From an uncultured Alphaproteobacteria bacterium (lineage in GTDB: Bacteria; Pseudomonadota; Alphaproteobacteria; Rhodobacterales; Rhodobacteraceae), in assembly GCA_902570265.1 (NCBI GenBank), contig CACFXF010000020.1, forward strand, positions 1 through 33,151: a stretch of DNA of 33,151 nt, read 5' to 3'. The notes beneath the pieces are model-generated. The model did not search any database. It saw only the letters and a list, made by a program, of their open reading frames with translations, and had not been told where the DNA came from. Within the stretch, counting starts at the first letter, position 1, and each line of letters starts with the position of its first letter. Positions 16,291 through 24,590 of this stretch are shown here, one piece after another. The translations under genes and the position numbers were made by a program.

Positions 16291-17451
16291 TTGGATCAAA
16301 TTACAAGTCAAGAAAGTTCTCTTATTTTAAATACTGCTAGAAAGTTTTTGGAAGAAGAAATTTATCCATACGAAGAAACAGTAGACAAAATTGGCGAAGT
16401 ACCAATCGAATTAGGTAAACAAATAGAGGAAAAAGCAAAAGAAGCCGGACTTTTTGCAGCAAATCTTCCTGTAGAAGTAGGTGGGGGTGGTCTTGATTAT
16501 AGATCTATGAGTATTCTTGAAAGAGAGTATGGTAAAACAACACATGCTTTGCATTCGTGGATAGCAAGACCGACAGAAATTCTCTTGGCATGTAATGATG
16601 AGCAAAAAGAGGAATATTTGTATCCATGCGTTAAAGGAGATAAAAGAGAACTATTTGCCTTAACAGAACCTGAAGCTGGTTCTGATGTCATGGGAATGAA
16701 ATCTAATGCTGTGAAAAAAGGTAATGATTGGATTTTAAATGGATCAAAGCATTTTATTTCTGGGCCTAGTTTGCCTGATTTTGCAATAGTTTTTGCTGCA
16801 ACAGGTGAAGATAAAACATCTAGAGGGACAAGAAAAAGAATAACAGCTTTTTTAGTAAACCGTGGTCTAAAGGGATTTGATATTAGAGAGGGAACTAAAT
16901 GTGTTAGTTACAGGGGATACAAGACATTTGCTTTGAATTTTAATGATGTAAAACTTTCATCCAAAATGATTTTAGGTGAGGAAGGAAAAGGCTTAGAATT
17001 ATCTGGAAAATGGCTAGGTATGGGAAGAATATGGGTTGGTGCCTCTTGCTGTGGAAAAGCAGAAAGAATGATGCAACTTTCAAGTGAATGGGCAGCTCAA
17101 AGAAAACAATTTGGGCAACCAATAGGAAAATTTCAGGCGGTGAGTTTCAAGCTTGCAGATATGGCTCTTGGATTAAGAGCAGCAGATTTGTTGGTAAAAG
17201 ATGCAGTAGAAAAAGCGGAGAGAAGTATCATGAAGGATGAAGATGCAGCAATGGTGAAACTTTTCTGTTCTGAAATGGTTAATAAAGTTGCTGATGACAC
17301 TGTGCAAATTTATGGAGGGATGGGGCTAATGGAAGAAATGCCCATTCAGCGCTTGTGGAGAGATAGTCGATTAGAGAGGATATGGGACGGAACATCTGAA
17401 ATTCAAAGGCATATAATTTCTAGATCAATTCTCAGACCCCTTGGGGCATGA
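16291..17451 (+). CDS. Acyl-CoA dehydrogenase (candidate gamma-butyrobetainyl-CoA dehydrogenase)
   Basis: This 386-residue flavoenzyme has the ACAD plan: EKAKEAGLFAANLPVEVGGG near residue 50, FALTEPEAGSDVMGMKSNAV near 125 (FAD/substrate signature), WAAQRKQFGQPIGKFQAV near 270, QIYGGMGLMEEMPIQRLWRD near 340 and RIWDGTSEIQRHIISR near 365. In the last, the position of the usual catalytic Glu (YEGT) is Asp. I prefer the TTG at 16291, with AAGGAAG 5 bases upstream. An ATG at 16225 would overlap the BKACE gene by 38 bases and add 22 non-family residues. In this setting it probably oxidises gamma-butyrobetainyl-CoA to crotonobetainyl-CoA, feeding the CaiD-like hydratase. Its stop overlaps the next start (ATGA). 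Confidence 0.85.
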   Translation: MDQITSQESSLILNTARKFLEEEIYPYEETVDKIGEVPIELGKQIEEKAKEAGLFAANLPVEVGGGGLDYRSMSILEREYGKTTHALHSWIARPTEILLACNDEQKEEYLYPCVKGDKRELFALTEPEAGSDVMGMKSNAVKKGNDWILNGSKHFISGPSLPDFAIVFAATGEDKTSRGTRKRITAFLVNRGLKGFDIREGTKCVSYRGYKTFALNFNDVKLSSKMILGEEGKGLELSGKWLGMGRIWVGASCCGKAERMMQLSSEWAAQRKQFGQPIGKFQAVSFKLADMALGLRAADLLVKDAVEKAERSIMKDEDAAMVKLFCSEMVNKVADDTVQIYGGMGLMEEMPIQRLWRDSRLERIWDGTSEIQRHIISRSILRPLGA

Positions 17452-19541
17452 AAGAAATAAGATATAAAAATATTGATCGACTGATAAATCCTTCCCAAAT
17501 TGCATTCATAGGAGGGGGTGATGCTGAAGTTGCCATAAATGAAGCTAAGCGTAGGGGTTTTAGAGGTTCAATTTGGCCTGTGAATCCAAAAAGAGATTGT
17601 ATTGCTGGATATAAATGTTTTAGGTCAGTTCTTGATCTTCCAAAGGGCCCAGATGCTGTATTTTTAGCTATCCCTTCTACTCAAATTATAAGAACTGTTA
17701 ATGAACTAAACCATATAAATGCTGGAGGTATAGTTTGTTATTCTGCAGGTTTTAAAGAAACTGGAAAGAAGGGTATTTCCCTTGAAAGGCAATTAGTTAA
17801 ATCTTTAAAAAACATGGTTTTGGTAGGACCAAATTGTTATGGAATAATTAATTATTTAGGAAACAGTGCTCTCTGGCCATTTGCGCATGGTGGATTTTGT
17901 CCAGGTTTTGGAGCAGCAATTATTACACAAAGTGGAATGCTGTCATCAGACATAACTATGAACCAACGTTCTTTACCACTTACACACATGATTTCTCTCG
18001 GTAATCAAGCATCTTTAAAAAATACTGATTTTATAAATTATTTGATCAATAAAAAAGAAGTTAGGGCATTTGGTCTTCATATTGAAGGTATTGAAAATAT
18101 TTCAGATTTTGAAGCAGCTGCAAAAAAGGCACTAGAAGCACAAAAACCTTTAGTAGTTTTAAAAACAGGAAAATCTAGTATTGGTGCCACCTTAACAAAA
18201 AGTCATACTGGATCAGTTGCTGGTTCTCAAAAGATTTATAATTCATTTTTTAAAAAACTAGGCATCATTACTGTTGATACGCCTTCTGAAATGATAGAAA
18301 CTTTAAAGTTTATATGCATTTCTGGTATTCCAAAAGGTAGAGAATGCGCCGCATTTACTTGTTCGGGTGGTGGTGCAACAATGGTTGCTGATATTGGTGA
18401 AACGCTAAATTTAAAATTTTCAAAAATTCCCAAGAGAAATATTAAAGCTATATCTTCATTTTTGCCGAATATTGCAACTATTTCAAATCCTTTAGATTAT
18501 ACAACTCCAATTTGGGGACAGCCAAAAATTACAAAACCATTATTTCATGAAGTGATAAAATCTCTTAAGCCTGATTTTTCTATTTTAATTCAGGATTATC
18601 CCTTAAAGGGTTTAGATGAAACAAAGATTTATTATTTAAACGATGCAATTGGTTTTTCAGAAGTAATTAATGAACAAAAGATACCAGGAGCAATAATATC
18701 AACTATTTCTGAAAATATAGATAGAGAAACAAGGGAACAATTAATAGCTCGTGGAGTGGCGCCTTTGCAGGGAATCGGGGATGGTTTAGCAGCAATAAAG
18801 AATGTTATTGAATGGTTTAAAAATAAGAAAAATATAAATAAAAAATCAATATTTAATTCAAAAAAAACTATAGAAATTCGTAATAGTAATTATTTAAACG
18901 AATTTGAGGCAAAAAAAATCTTAACTTCAAAAAAATTACCAATTCCTATTTCAATTAATTCTTCCATTGTAGATATTATAAAAAAATCTAAGGAAATAGG
19001 TTTTCCGATTGTATTAAAAGCGTTGCACAAAGACTTAATACATAAGACTGAGCATGGTGCAGTTAAAATTGATATAAAAAATGAAATTCAATTAAAAGTA
19101 GAACTAGATAATATGAAATCTAATCTAGACAATAATTTTCCAAATCTTAATATCAATAATTTTCTTATAGAAAGAATGGAACCTGAACCTATTTGTGAAT
19201 TAGTTATTGGAATTAAAAGAGATAAAGTTTTTGGAATAATTGTTACAATTGGTGCTGGTGGTATTTTTGTTGATTTATTTAAAGATTTTAAAATTATGGT
19301 AGCTCCTGTAACTCAAAAAGAAATTATTGACCAATTGATGTCACTTAAAATTAGTCAAATGTTAACTGGATATAGAGGATCTAAAGTAGTAAAAATAAAT
19401 AATATTGTTCAATTTATAAATACTTTATTATTATTAATGGATGATACAAAACTAAAGATTGCAGAAATTGAAATTAATCCATTATTTGTTTATGAAAACC
19501 AAGTTAAAGCTATTGATGCAGTTATTGCCGTTGGTAATTGA
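17448..19541 (+). CDS. Acyl-CoA synthetase, NDP-forming (fused alpha and beta parts)
   Basis: This 697-residue enzyme joins an acid to CoA with ATP hydrolysed to ADP and phosphate. An N-terminal CoA-binding Rossmann domain (IAFIGGGDAEVAINEAKRRG, IWPVNPKRD) is followed by the ligase domain with VGPNCYGIINY, ITQSGMLSSDI and the phospho-His segment TLTKSHTGSVAGSQ near residue 250. The C-terminal ATP-grasp part starts near 480 (NYLNEFEAKKILTSKKLPIP, FPIVLKALHKDLIHKTEHG, IVTIGAGGIFVDLFKD, IAEIEINPLFV). Its length and domain order are normal for the single-chain type. The ATGA overlap with the acyl-CoA dehydrogenase gene indicates coupling. It probably activates gamma-butyrobetaine, crotonobetaine or carnitine. 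The substrate is inferred from neighbours only. Confidence 0.86.
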   Translation: MKEIRYKNIDRLINPSQIAFIGGGDAEVAINEAKRRGFRGSIWPVNPKRDCIAGYKCFRSVLDLPKGPDAVFLAIPSTQIIRTVNELNHINAGGIVCYSAGFKETGKKGISLERQLVKSLKNMVLVGPNCYGIINYLGNSALWPFAHGGFCPGFGAAIITQSGMLSSDITMNQRSLPLTHMISLGNQASLKNTDFINYLINKKEVRAFGLHIEGIENISDFEAAAKKALEAQKPLVVLKTGKSSIGATLTKSHTGSVAGSQKIYNSFFKKLGIITVDTPSEMIETLKFICISGIPKGRECAAFTCSGGGATMVADIGETLNLKFSKIPKRNIKAISSFLPNIATISNPLDYTTPIWGQPKITKPLFHEVIKSLKPDFSILIQDYPLKGLDETKIYYLNDAIGFSEVINEQKIPGAIISTISENIDRETREQLIARGVAPLQGIGDGLAAIKNVIEWFKNKKNINKKSIFNSKKTIEIRNSNYLNEFEAKKILTSKKLPIPISINSSIVDIIKKSKEIGFPIVLKALHKDLIHKTEHGAVKIDIKNEIQLKVELDNMKSNLDNNFPNLNINNFLIERMEPEPICELVIGIKRDKVFGIIVTIGAGGIFVDLFKDFKIMVAPVTQKEIIDQLMSLKISQMLTGYRGSKVVKINNIVQFINTLLLLMDDTKLKIAEIEINPLFVYENQVKAIDAVIAVGN

Positions 19542-19635
19542 AAATAGATTGCAAAATAAATTGATTAAATTTTTTGTTGGTACTACCTTGGTTATATCCT
19601 AAACTACGTTTGAAGGTTTTTATTTTTGGAATTAA

Positions 19636-20787
19636 ATGAGACCATTTGAAGGAATTAGAATTCTTGACTTGACCCACGTTTTTGCTGGTCCTTTTTGTAC
19701 ATTTCAATTGGCAGTTATGGGAGCTGAAGTCATTAAAATAGAGTCCCCTGATGCTCCTGACATGATGAGAGATGAAGGTAATTTTGATGATCTTAATGAA
19801 TTAGGTTTGAGCAATTTTTATATATGCCAAAATAGTGAAAAGAAATCATTATCCTTGGATTTAAAAGTAGAAAAGGATAAAAATTTTTTTTTAAAACTAT
19901 TAGAAACAGCCGATGTTTTAGTACAAAACTACTCAGGTAATTCTATAGCTGATTTGGGTCTTTCCTATAAAAAGTTAAAAAAAATTAATCCTCGATTGAT
20001 ATATTGTTCAATGACAGGTTTTGGCAGAACTGGACCAAAATCAGAACATCCAGCCTATGACTCAGTAATACAAGCGTATTCAGGATTAATGGAATTAAAT
20101 GGATTGAAGTCTACAGGACCTCTACGTGTTGGACCTGCCGTTGTAGATTATGGAACAGGAATACATGCAGCTTTTGCTATATCTTCGGCGCTTTATAGAA
20201 GGCAAATAACTGGTAAAGGCCTTGAAATTGATGTGTCAATGCTTGATGCAGCACTAATGCTCATGACCTCCACAGTTTCAGAAACAATTGCAACAGGGTT
20301 ATCTAAGCCTAACTATGGTAATGATCATCCCGATTATGCTGGTTATGGTGCCTTCAAAGCAAATGACAGAGATTTTGTAATTGGTGCTTTCACAAAAAAA
20401 CAAATGCAAAATTTGTTCAGGGCACTCGATTTAGAAGATACAGCAAATGAAATATCATATATGAGTAAAAAAGAGTTAAAAACAAATAAGAAAAAGTTTA
20501 AGAAAATGATATCTCAGGTTGTCATTAATAACACGGCTGATTATTGGGAGGAAGTTTTAAATAGATATCATGTTCCGGCTTCAAAAATTCAAACTCTCAC
20601 AGAAGCACTTAATAGCGAACAAATTAAGTCAAGGTCAGTACTTCAAAATTCTTTGTTGAGTAATAATTTTCATTCAAAAAAACTTCCTACAGCAGCTTTT
20701 GGTTATTCAAGTGGTTCTCCAAAAATTACAAAACCTGCTCCAAAAATTGGCAAAAATAATAAAGAAATAAGAAAATTAATTAGCTGA
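19636..20787 (+). CDS. CaiB/BaiF-family CoA-transferase
   Basis: The 383-residue class III CoA-transferase has IRILDLTHVFAGPFCTFQL, AVMGAEVIKIESPDAPDMM, VLVQNYSGNSIADLGL, and the catalytic Asp in HPAYDSVIQAYSGLMELNG near residue 145. GPLRVGPAVVDYGTG and a PAPKIGKNNKEI C-terminus complete the fold. Members move CoA between carboxylic acids. CaiB does so between carnitine, gamma-butyrobetaine and crotonobetaine. The 94-base gap upstream is larger than elsewhere in the run, so it may have its own promoter. The ribosome-binding site is weak. Given the neighbours, a carnitine/gamma-butyrobetaine CoA-transferase is plausible, possibly taking CoA from betainyl-CoA or acetoacetyl-CoA. Confidence 0.85.
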   Translation: MRPFEGIRILDLTHVFAGPFCTFQLAVMGAEVIKIESPDAPDMMRDEGNFDDLNELGLSNFYICQNSEKKSLSLDLKVEKDKNFFLKLLETADVLVQNYSGNSIADLGLSYKKLKKINPRLIYCSMTGFGRTGPKSEHPAYDSVIQAYSGLMELNGLKSTGPLRVGPAVVDYGTGIHAAFAISSALYRRQITGKGLEIDVSMLDAALMLMTSTVSETIATGLSKPNYGNDHPDYAGYGAFKANDRDFVIGAFTKKQMQNLFRALDLEDTANEISYMSKKELKTNKKKFKKMISQVVINNTADYWEEVLNRYHVPASKIQTLTEALNSEQIKSRSVLQNSLLSNNFHSKKLPTAAFGYSSGSPKITKPAPKIGKNNKEIRKLIS

Positions 20788-20873
20788 TTTGATATAACTT
20801 TAATTAAATTTTGAATTAAACTACTGTTTTTAAATAATTTTTTATTTGAATTCAAAAAAAAAACTTTTTACTG

Positions 20874-20903
20874 TTGTCATTTTAGGTCCCAGCGATTTAC
20901 AAT
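20874..20903 (+). promoter_or_regulatory. Candidate sigma-70-type promoter for the ABC importer
   Basis: TTGTCA at 20874-20879 and TACAAT at 20898-20903 are separated by 18 bases. This fits a housekeeping promoter with transcription starting near 20910, about 55 bases before the binding-protein start. In DNA this AT-rich such matches can arise by chance. Confidence 0.4.
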
Positions 20904-20922
20904 GCAGTAGTGAAATAAACTT

Positions 20923-20939
20923 TTGCTATATGATAGCAA
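20923..20939 (+). promoter_or_regulatory. Perfect inverted repeat in the leader of the ABC importer operon
   Basis: TTGCTAT and ATAGCAA flank a 3-base spacer (ATG), 13 bases upstream of the GGAGG ribosome-binding site. It lies just downstream of the candidate promoter, where it could be a repressor operator or a small leader hairpin. No regulator gene is present in the window. Confidence 0.4.
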
Positions 20940-20964
20940 TATTAATCTATTTGGAGGATGATTA

Positions 20965-22614
20965 ATGAGTCTAAGAAAAAAAGGCCCAAAAATAATGGGT
21001 GATTTTGAATTTTCAGATTTGAATCTGCACCAACAGCAAGAAATTGTTAGAGCTGTTAGTAAAGGAGCTACAAGAAGAGATATTATGACTTGGATGATGG
21101 CAGCGGGTGCTACTGCTACGACTGGTGGAGCCATTTTCTCAAGTGCTTCAGAAGTTTGGGCGAGCACACCTAAGAGAGGTGGTAGACTTGTATGTGCTGG
21201 AGATCAGCATGGACCAGCTGATACACTAGATCCAATCTTATGTACTGCTTCAGTTGATTACTGGAGGGGTCGTATGTTTTATGGAAAACTTGTTCGTCTG
21301 AAGGCAGATTTAAGTTGGGAACCTGAATTAGCAGAAGAAGTTCTTGTAAATTCTTCTGCAACGAAATGGACTTTCAAAATTAGAAAGGGTGTTGAATTTC
21401 ATAATGGACATACGCTTAATGCTGACGATGTTATATACACTTTATCAAGACATCTTGGTCCTGACACTAAATCTATTGGTAAATCACAAATGGATATGGT
21501 TAAAGACCTTAAAAAGATAAATGAGCATGAGGTTGAAGTAAACTTGGAAACACCAAATGCTGACCTAGTAAACTCTTTAGGTACTTTCCATTTTAATGTG
21601 ATTCAAGATGGCACTACAGATTTTTCAACTGCTAATGGAACAGGTCCATACAGATGTAAAGAATTCAAACCAGGAGTTAGAACTGTAGGTACTCCTTATG
21701 AAAATTGTTGGCATGGTCCAGGCTATGTTGATGAAATGGAGCATTTTGGAATTGGAGACCCAGTTGCAAGATTGAACGCTTTCATGGCTGGTGATGTTGA
21801 TATGATGGTTAACCTTCCAGGTAAAGCAGTTAAAGAAGTTGAAGCTGCAGCGGGTAAAGAAGTTTGGTCTGTTGAATCAGGACGTTATACTTCTATTGTT
21901 GCCCATCAGGGTGTTTCACCCTCCAACAACAGAGACCTTGTGAGAGCTATGCAACTTTGTATGGATAGAACTCGTGTTGTTAAAGGAGAATTAAAAGGCT
22001 TAGGTAGTGTTGGTAATGATCAGCCTATTAATAAAGCATATTTTGATTATAGCCCTGATATACCACAAAGGCCAATGGATCTGGATAAAGCAAAATATCA
22101 TTTCCAAAAGTCTGGTATTGGTTCAACAACAATCCCAATTATTGCTGCAGAAGTTTCACAGGCTGCTACATTTCAGTGTTTAGCTCTTCAGAGAGAAGCT
22201 AAAAAAATTGGTATGAATATTGATGTTCAAAAAGTTACTACTGATGGATATTGGGGTGCTGTTTGGATGCAGGGTTCACCATTTAATGTTACAACTTGGA
22301 ATATGAGACCAACAGCTAATATTATGATGACCTTAGCCTATAAAAGTGATTCTAATTGGAATGAAACTTTTTGGAAAAGTGAAAAGTTTGATAAAACGCT
22401 TGTTGAAGTTCGAGGAGTTACAGATGCTGCTAAGAGGAAGCAAATGTATCATGATTTACAAATGGATATCCATGAAAATGGTGGATCTATTACTCCTGCT
22501 CACCTTAACTACACAGATGCTCGTGCGTCACATGTTAAGGGTATAACAATGGTTCCATTAAACAACTGGGGTGGTGCTGAAGCTCCTCCATATATTTATA
22601 GAGACGACGCTTAA
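20965..22614 (+). CDS. ABC transporter substrate-binding protein, family 5 (peptide/nickel type), Tat-like signal
   Basis: This 549-residue solute-binding protein (SBP_bac_5 class) begins with a cytosolic stretch. It continues with ATRRDIMTWMMAAGATATTG, a twin-arginine-like signal followed by a hydrophobic core and an SEVWAS cleavage-like end near residue 70, so it probably crosses the membrane folded. The mature part shows PKRGGRLVCAGDQHGPADTLDP, WTFKIRKGVEFHNGHTLNAD near 145 and YRCKEFKPGV. The ATG at 20965 has a strong GGAGG 7 bases upstream. It precedes permease and ATPase genes of the same importer. The class binds peptides, opines, nickel or other small polar compounds. A link to a carnitine-related substrate is only contextual. 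Confidence 0.88.
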   Translation: MSLRKKGPKIMGDFEFSDLNLHQQQEIVRAVSKGATRRDIMTWMMAAGATATTGGAIFSSASEVWASTPKRGGRLVCAGDQHGPADTLDPILCTASVDYWRGRMFYGKLVRLKADLSWEPELAEEVLVNSSATKWTFKIRKGVEFHNGHTLNADDVIYTLSRHLGPDTKSIGKSQMDMVKDLKKINEHEVEVNLETPNADLVNSLGTFHFNVIQDGTTDFSTANGTGPYRCKEFKPGVRTVGTPYENCWHGPGYVDEMEHFGIGDPVARLNAFMAGDVDMMVNLPGKAVKEVEAAAGKEVWSVESGRYTSIVAHQGVSPSNNRDLVRAMQLCMDRTRVVKGELKGLGSVGNDQPINKAYFDYSPDIPQRPMDLDKAKYHFQKSGIGSTTIPIIAAEVSQAATFQCLALQREAKKIGMNIDVQKVTTDGYWGAVWMQGSPFNVTTWNMRPTANIMMTLAYKSDSNWNETFWKSEKFDKTLVEVRGVTDAAKRKQMYHDLQMDIHENGGSITPAHLNYTDARASHVKGITMVPLNNWGGAEAPPYIYRDDA

Positions 22615-22629
22615 ATAAAAGTTGAATTT

Positions 22630-22662
22630 GAGGGAGTAAAACTTTGCTCCCTCTTTTTTTTT
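22630..22662 (+). terminator. Rho-independent terminator after the binding-protein gene
   Basis: GAGGGAG (22630-22636) pairs with CTCCCTC (22647-22653) around a 10-base loop and is followed by nine T's. It lies 16 bases after the binding-protein stop and 49 bases before the first permease start. This suggests partial termination that lets the binding protein be made in excess over the membrane components. Confidence 0.85.
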
Positions 22663-22710
22663 ATTTCATACATTACTATACTTTTACATAAAACTAATGA
22701 ATATTAAATA

Positions 22711-23664
22711 ATGTATAGAATTATACTAACCAAAATTGGTGCAGGCCTTCTTACTACCCTAGGGGTATCTATAGTAATATTTCTTGGTACAAACGCTCTT
22801 CCAGGAGATGCTGCACAAATAAGATTAGGACAAGCAGCTACAGAGGACTCTCTTAAAGCTTTAAGAGAAGAGTTAGGTCTTAACTTGCCACTTTACCAAC
22901 AATATTTTAGGTGGTTATTTAATTTTGTTCAGGGTGAATTTGGCACATCATTAGCAAGTGGAAATGTTACAATCGCACAGCTAATTTCCGATAGATATGA
23001 GAATACATTAATTGTAAGTTCATTGACTGCAATGATTGGTGTTCCTATTTCTGTGGGATTAGGAATTATTGCAGCAATGTTTCCAGGTTCAATTTATGAT
23101 AGATTTTTAACCTTAGGATCTGTTACCTTAGTTGCAGCTCCAGAATTTTTTACTGCTACTTTGATGGTTTTGTTTGTTGTTTTTTTTCTTGGGATTGGAA
23201 ATGCTGTAGTTGTTGGTTCAATTGATGATAAAAATTTAGCGGAATTAATAACTCATTTTATCTTACCTATTGCAACGTTATGTTTGGTTATTGCGGCACA
23301 GCTAATAAGAATGACCAGGGCTGCGGTTTTAAATGTAATGAACTCTCCTTATATCGAGATGGCAATTTTAAAAGGGATACCAAGAAGAAGAGTAGTAATG
23401 AGGCATGCTTTACTTAATGCTATTGGCCCTATTGTAAATGTCATTGCAATTAATCTTGCATATGTAGTTACAGGAGTAATAGTTATAGAAGTTTACTTTG
23501 GCTATGCTGGATTAGCTACTTTGATTGTTCAAGGAGTTCAAACAAGAGATTATATTTTAATTCAGACATTAGGTATGATATTTTGTGCAACTTACGTAAT
23601 TCTAATGATGATTGCAGACTTATCATCTATTTTATCAAATCCAAGATTGAGACATCCAAAATGA
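22711..23664 (+). CDS. ABC transporter permease (DppB/OppB type)
   Basis: This 317-residue inner-membrane protein is the first permease of the importer. It starts with a hydrophobic segment (GLLTTLGVSIVIFLGTNALP), followed by the DppB-type GQAATEDSLKALREELGLNLPL segment and FGTSL. It has about six membrane spans and the cytosolic EAA-type loop EMAILKGIPRRRVVMRHALLNAIGP near residue 220, which docks on the ATPase. The length is normal for DppB. The ATG at 22711 has only a weak ribosome-binding site after a 96-base gap containing the terminator. Its stop overlaps the next permease start (ATGA), so the two are coupled. Confidence 0.9.
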   Translation: MYRIILTKIGAGLLTTLGVSIVIFLGTNALPGDAAQIRLGQAATEDSLKALREELGLNLPLYQQYFRWLFNFVQGEFGTSLASGNVTIAQLISDRYENTLIVSSLTAMIGVPISVGLGIIAAMFPGSIYDRFLTLGSVTLVAAPEFFTATLMVLFVVFFLGIGNAVVVGSIDDKNLAELITHFILPIATLCLVIAAQLIRMTRAAVLNVMNSPYIEMAILKGIPRRRVVMRHALLNAIGPIVNVIAINLAYVVTGVIVIEVYFGYAGLATLIVQGVQTRDYILIQTLGMIFCATYVILMMIADLSSILSNPRLRHPK

Positions 23665-24590
23665 TTAGTGATAAAAATAATGAAGACAAACATTTTGTAG
23701 CTCCTTACAGTAAAGAAGTAAGTTTTGATGAACTGCAAGATGCTCCACCAAGTGGTAAATTTAGATTATCGATTACAGGAAAATTAGGAGTAATAGTAGT
23801 AGCTTTTTGGTTATTTGTTGCTGTTTTTGGGCAATTTTTAGCTCCATACGAAGAGAATGATTTACCTTTCCCAGATGATTATTCTGAATTTCAAAAACCT
23901 AGAGCAGGTGCGTGGTTAGGAACCGATGTTGATGATAGAGATATTCTTTCTCGAATTATGTACGGAGCAGGAAGAACAATTGGTATTTCACTAGCAGGTG
24001 TTTTGATAGCTTATGTAATTGGGGTTACCTTAGGAATTGGATCTTCTATAGCAGGATCCAGAATTGATCAAATACTAACTCAATTTTTTAATATTATGTT
24101 GGCTATACCTACAATTATGTTTGGTTTAGTTGTGGTTGCAGCAGTTGGGTCGTCCATACCTGTTTTAATAATAACAGCAGGTGCTATATTTTCACCAGTT
24201 GTATTTAGGCTTTCTAGGGCTTTAGGTATGGAAATAATGGTTATGGATTTTGTTGAAGCTGCAAAAGTCAGAGGTGAGGGTTATAGATGGATAATTTTTA
24301 AGGAAATATGGCCTAATGCAGCAATGCCTTTAATTTCAGATTTTGGATTGAGATTTATTTATGTCATTCTTTTTGTTTCAAGCTTGAGTTTTTTAGGACT
24401 TGGCGTTCAACCACCACTAGCTGACTGGGGCTCGATGGTAAGAGAAAATTTAGGTGCACTACAGTATGGTGAATCAGTAATACCAATTTTGGCTCCAGCA
24501 ATAGCTATAGCTTCCCTTACTGTTGCTATAAATCTCATTGTTGATGATGTTTCTGCCCATGCAGGTGGAAAACTATCAGGGAGACTTTGA
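23661..24590 (+). CDS. ABC transporter permease (DppC/OppC type)
   Basis: This 309-residue second permease has a polar N-terminal stretch, a first membrane span (LGVIVVAFWLFVAVFGQFLAP), the DppC-typical WLGTDVDDRDILSRIMYGA near residue 90 and further spans. Its EAA loop, FVEAAKVRGEGYRWIIFKEI, is near 200, followed by FLGLGVQPPLADWGSMVREN. The ATG at 23661 overlaps the preceding stop, which fits coupled translation better than a TTG 78 bases upstream inside the first permease gene. Its stop overlaps the TTG start of the ATPase gene. Confidence 0.9.
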   Translation: MISDKNNEDKHFVAPYSKEVSFDELQDAPPSGKFRLSITGKLGVIVVAFWLFVAVFGQFLAPYEENDLPFPDDYSEFQKPRAGAWLGTDVDDRDILSRIMYGAGRTIGISLAGVLIAYVIGVTLGIGSSIAGSRIDQILTQFFNIMLAIPTIMFGLVVVAAVGSSIPVLIITAGAIFSPVVFRLSRALGMEIMVMDFVEAAKVRGEGYRWIIFKEIWPNAAMPLISDFGLRFIYVILFVSSLSFLGLGVQPPLADWGSMVRENLGALQYGESVIPILAPAIAIASLTVAINLIVDDVSAHAGGKLSGRL

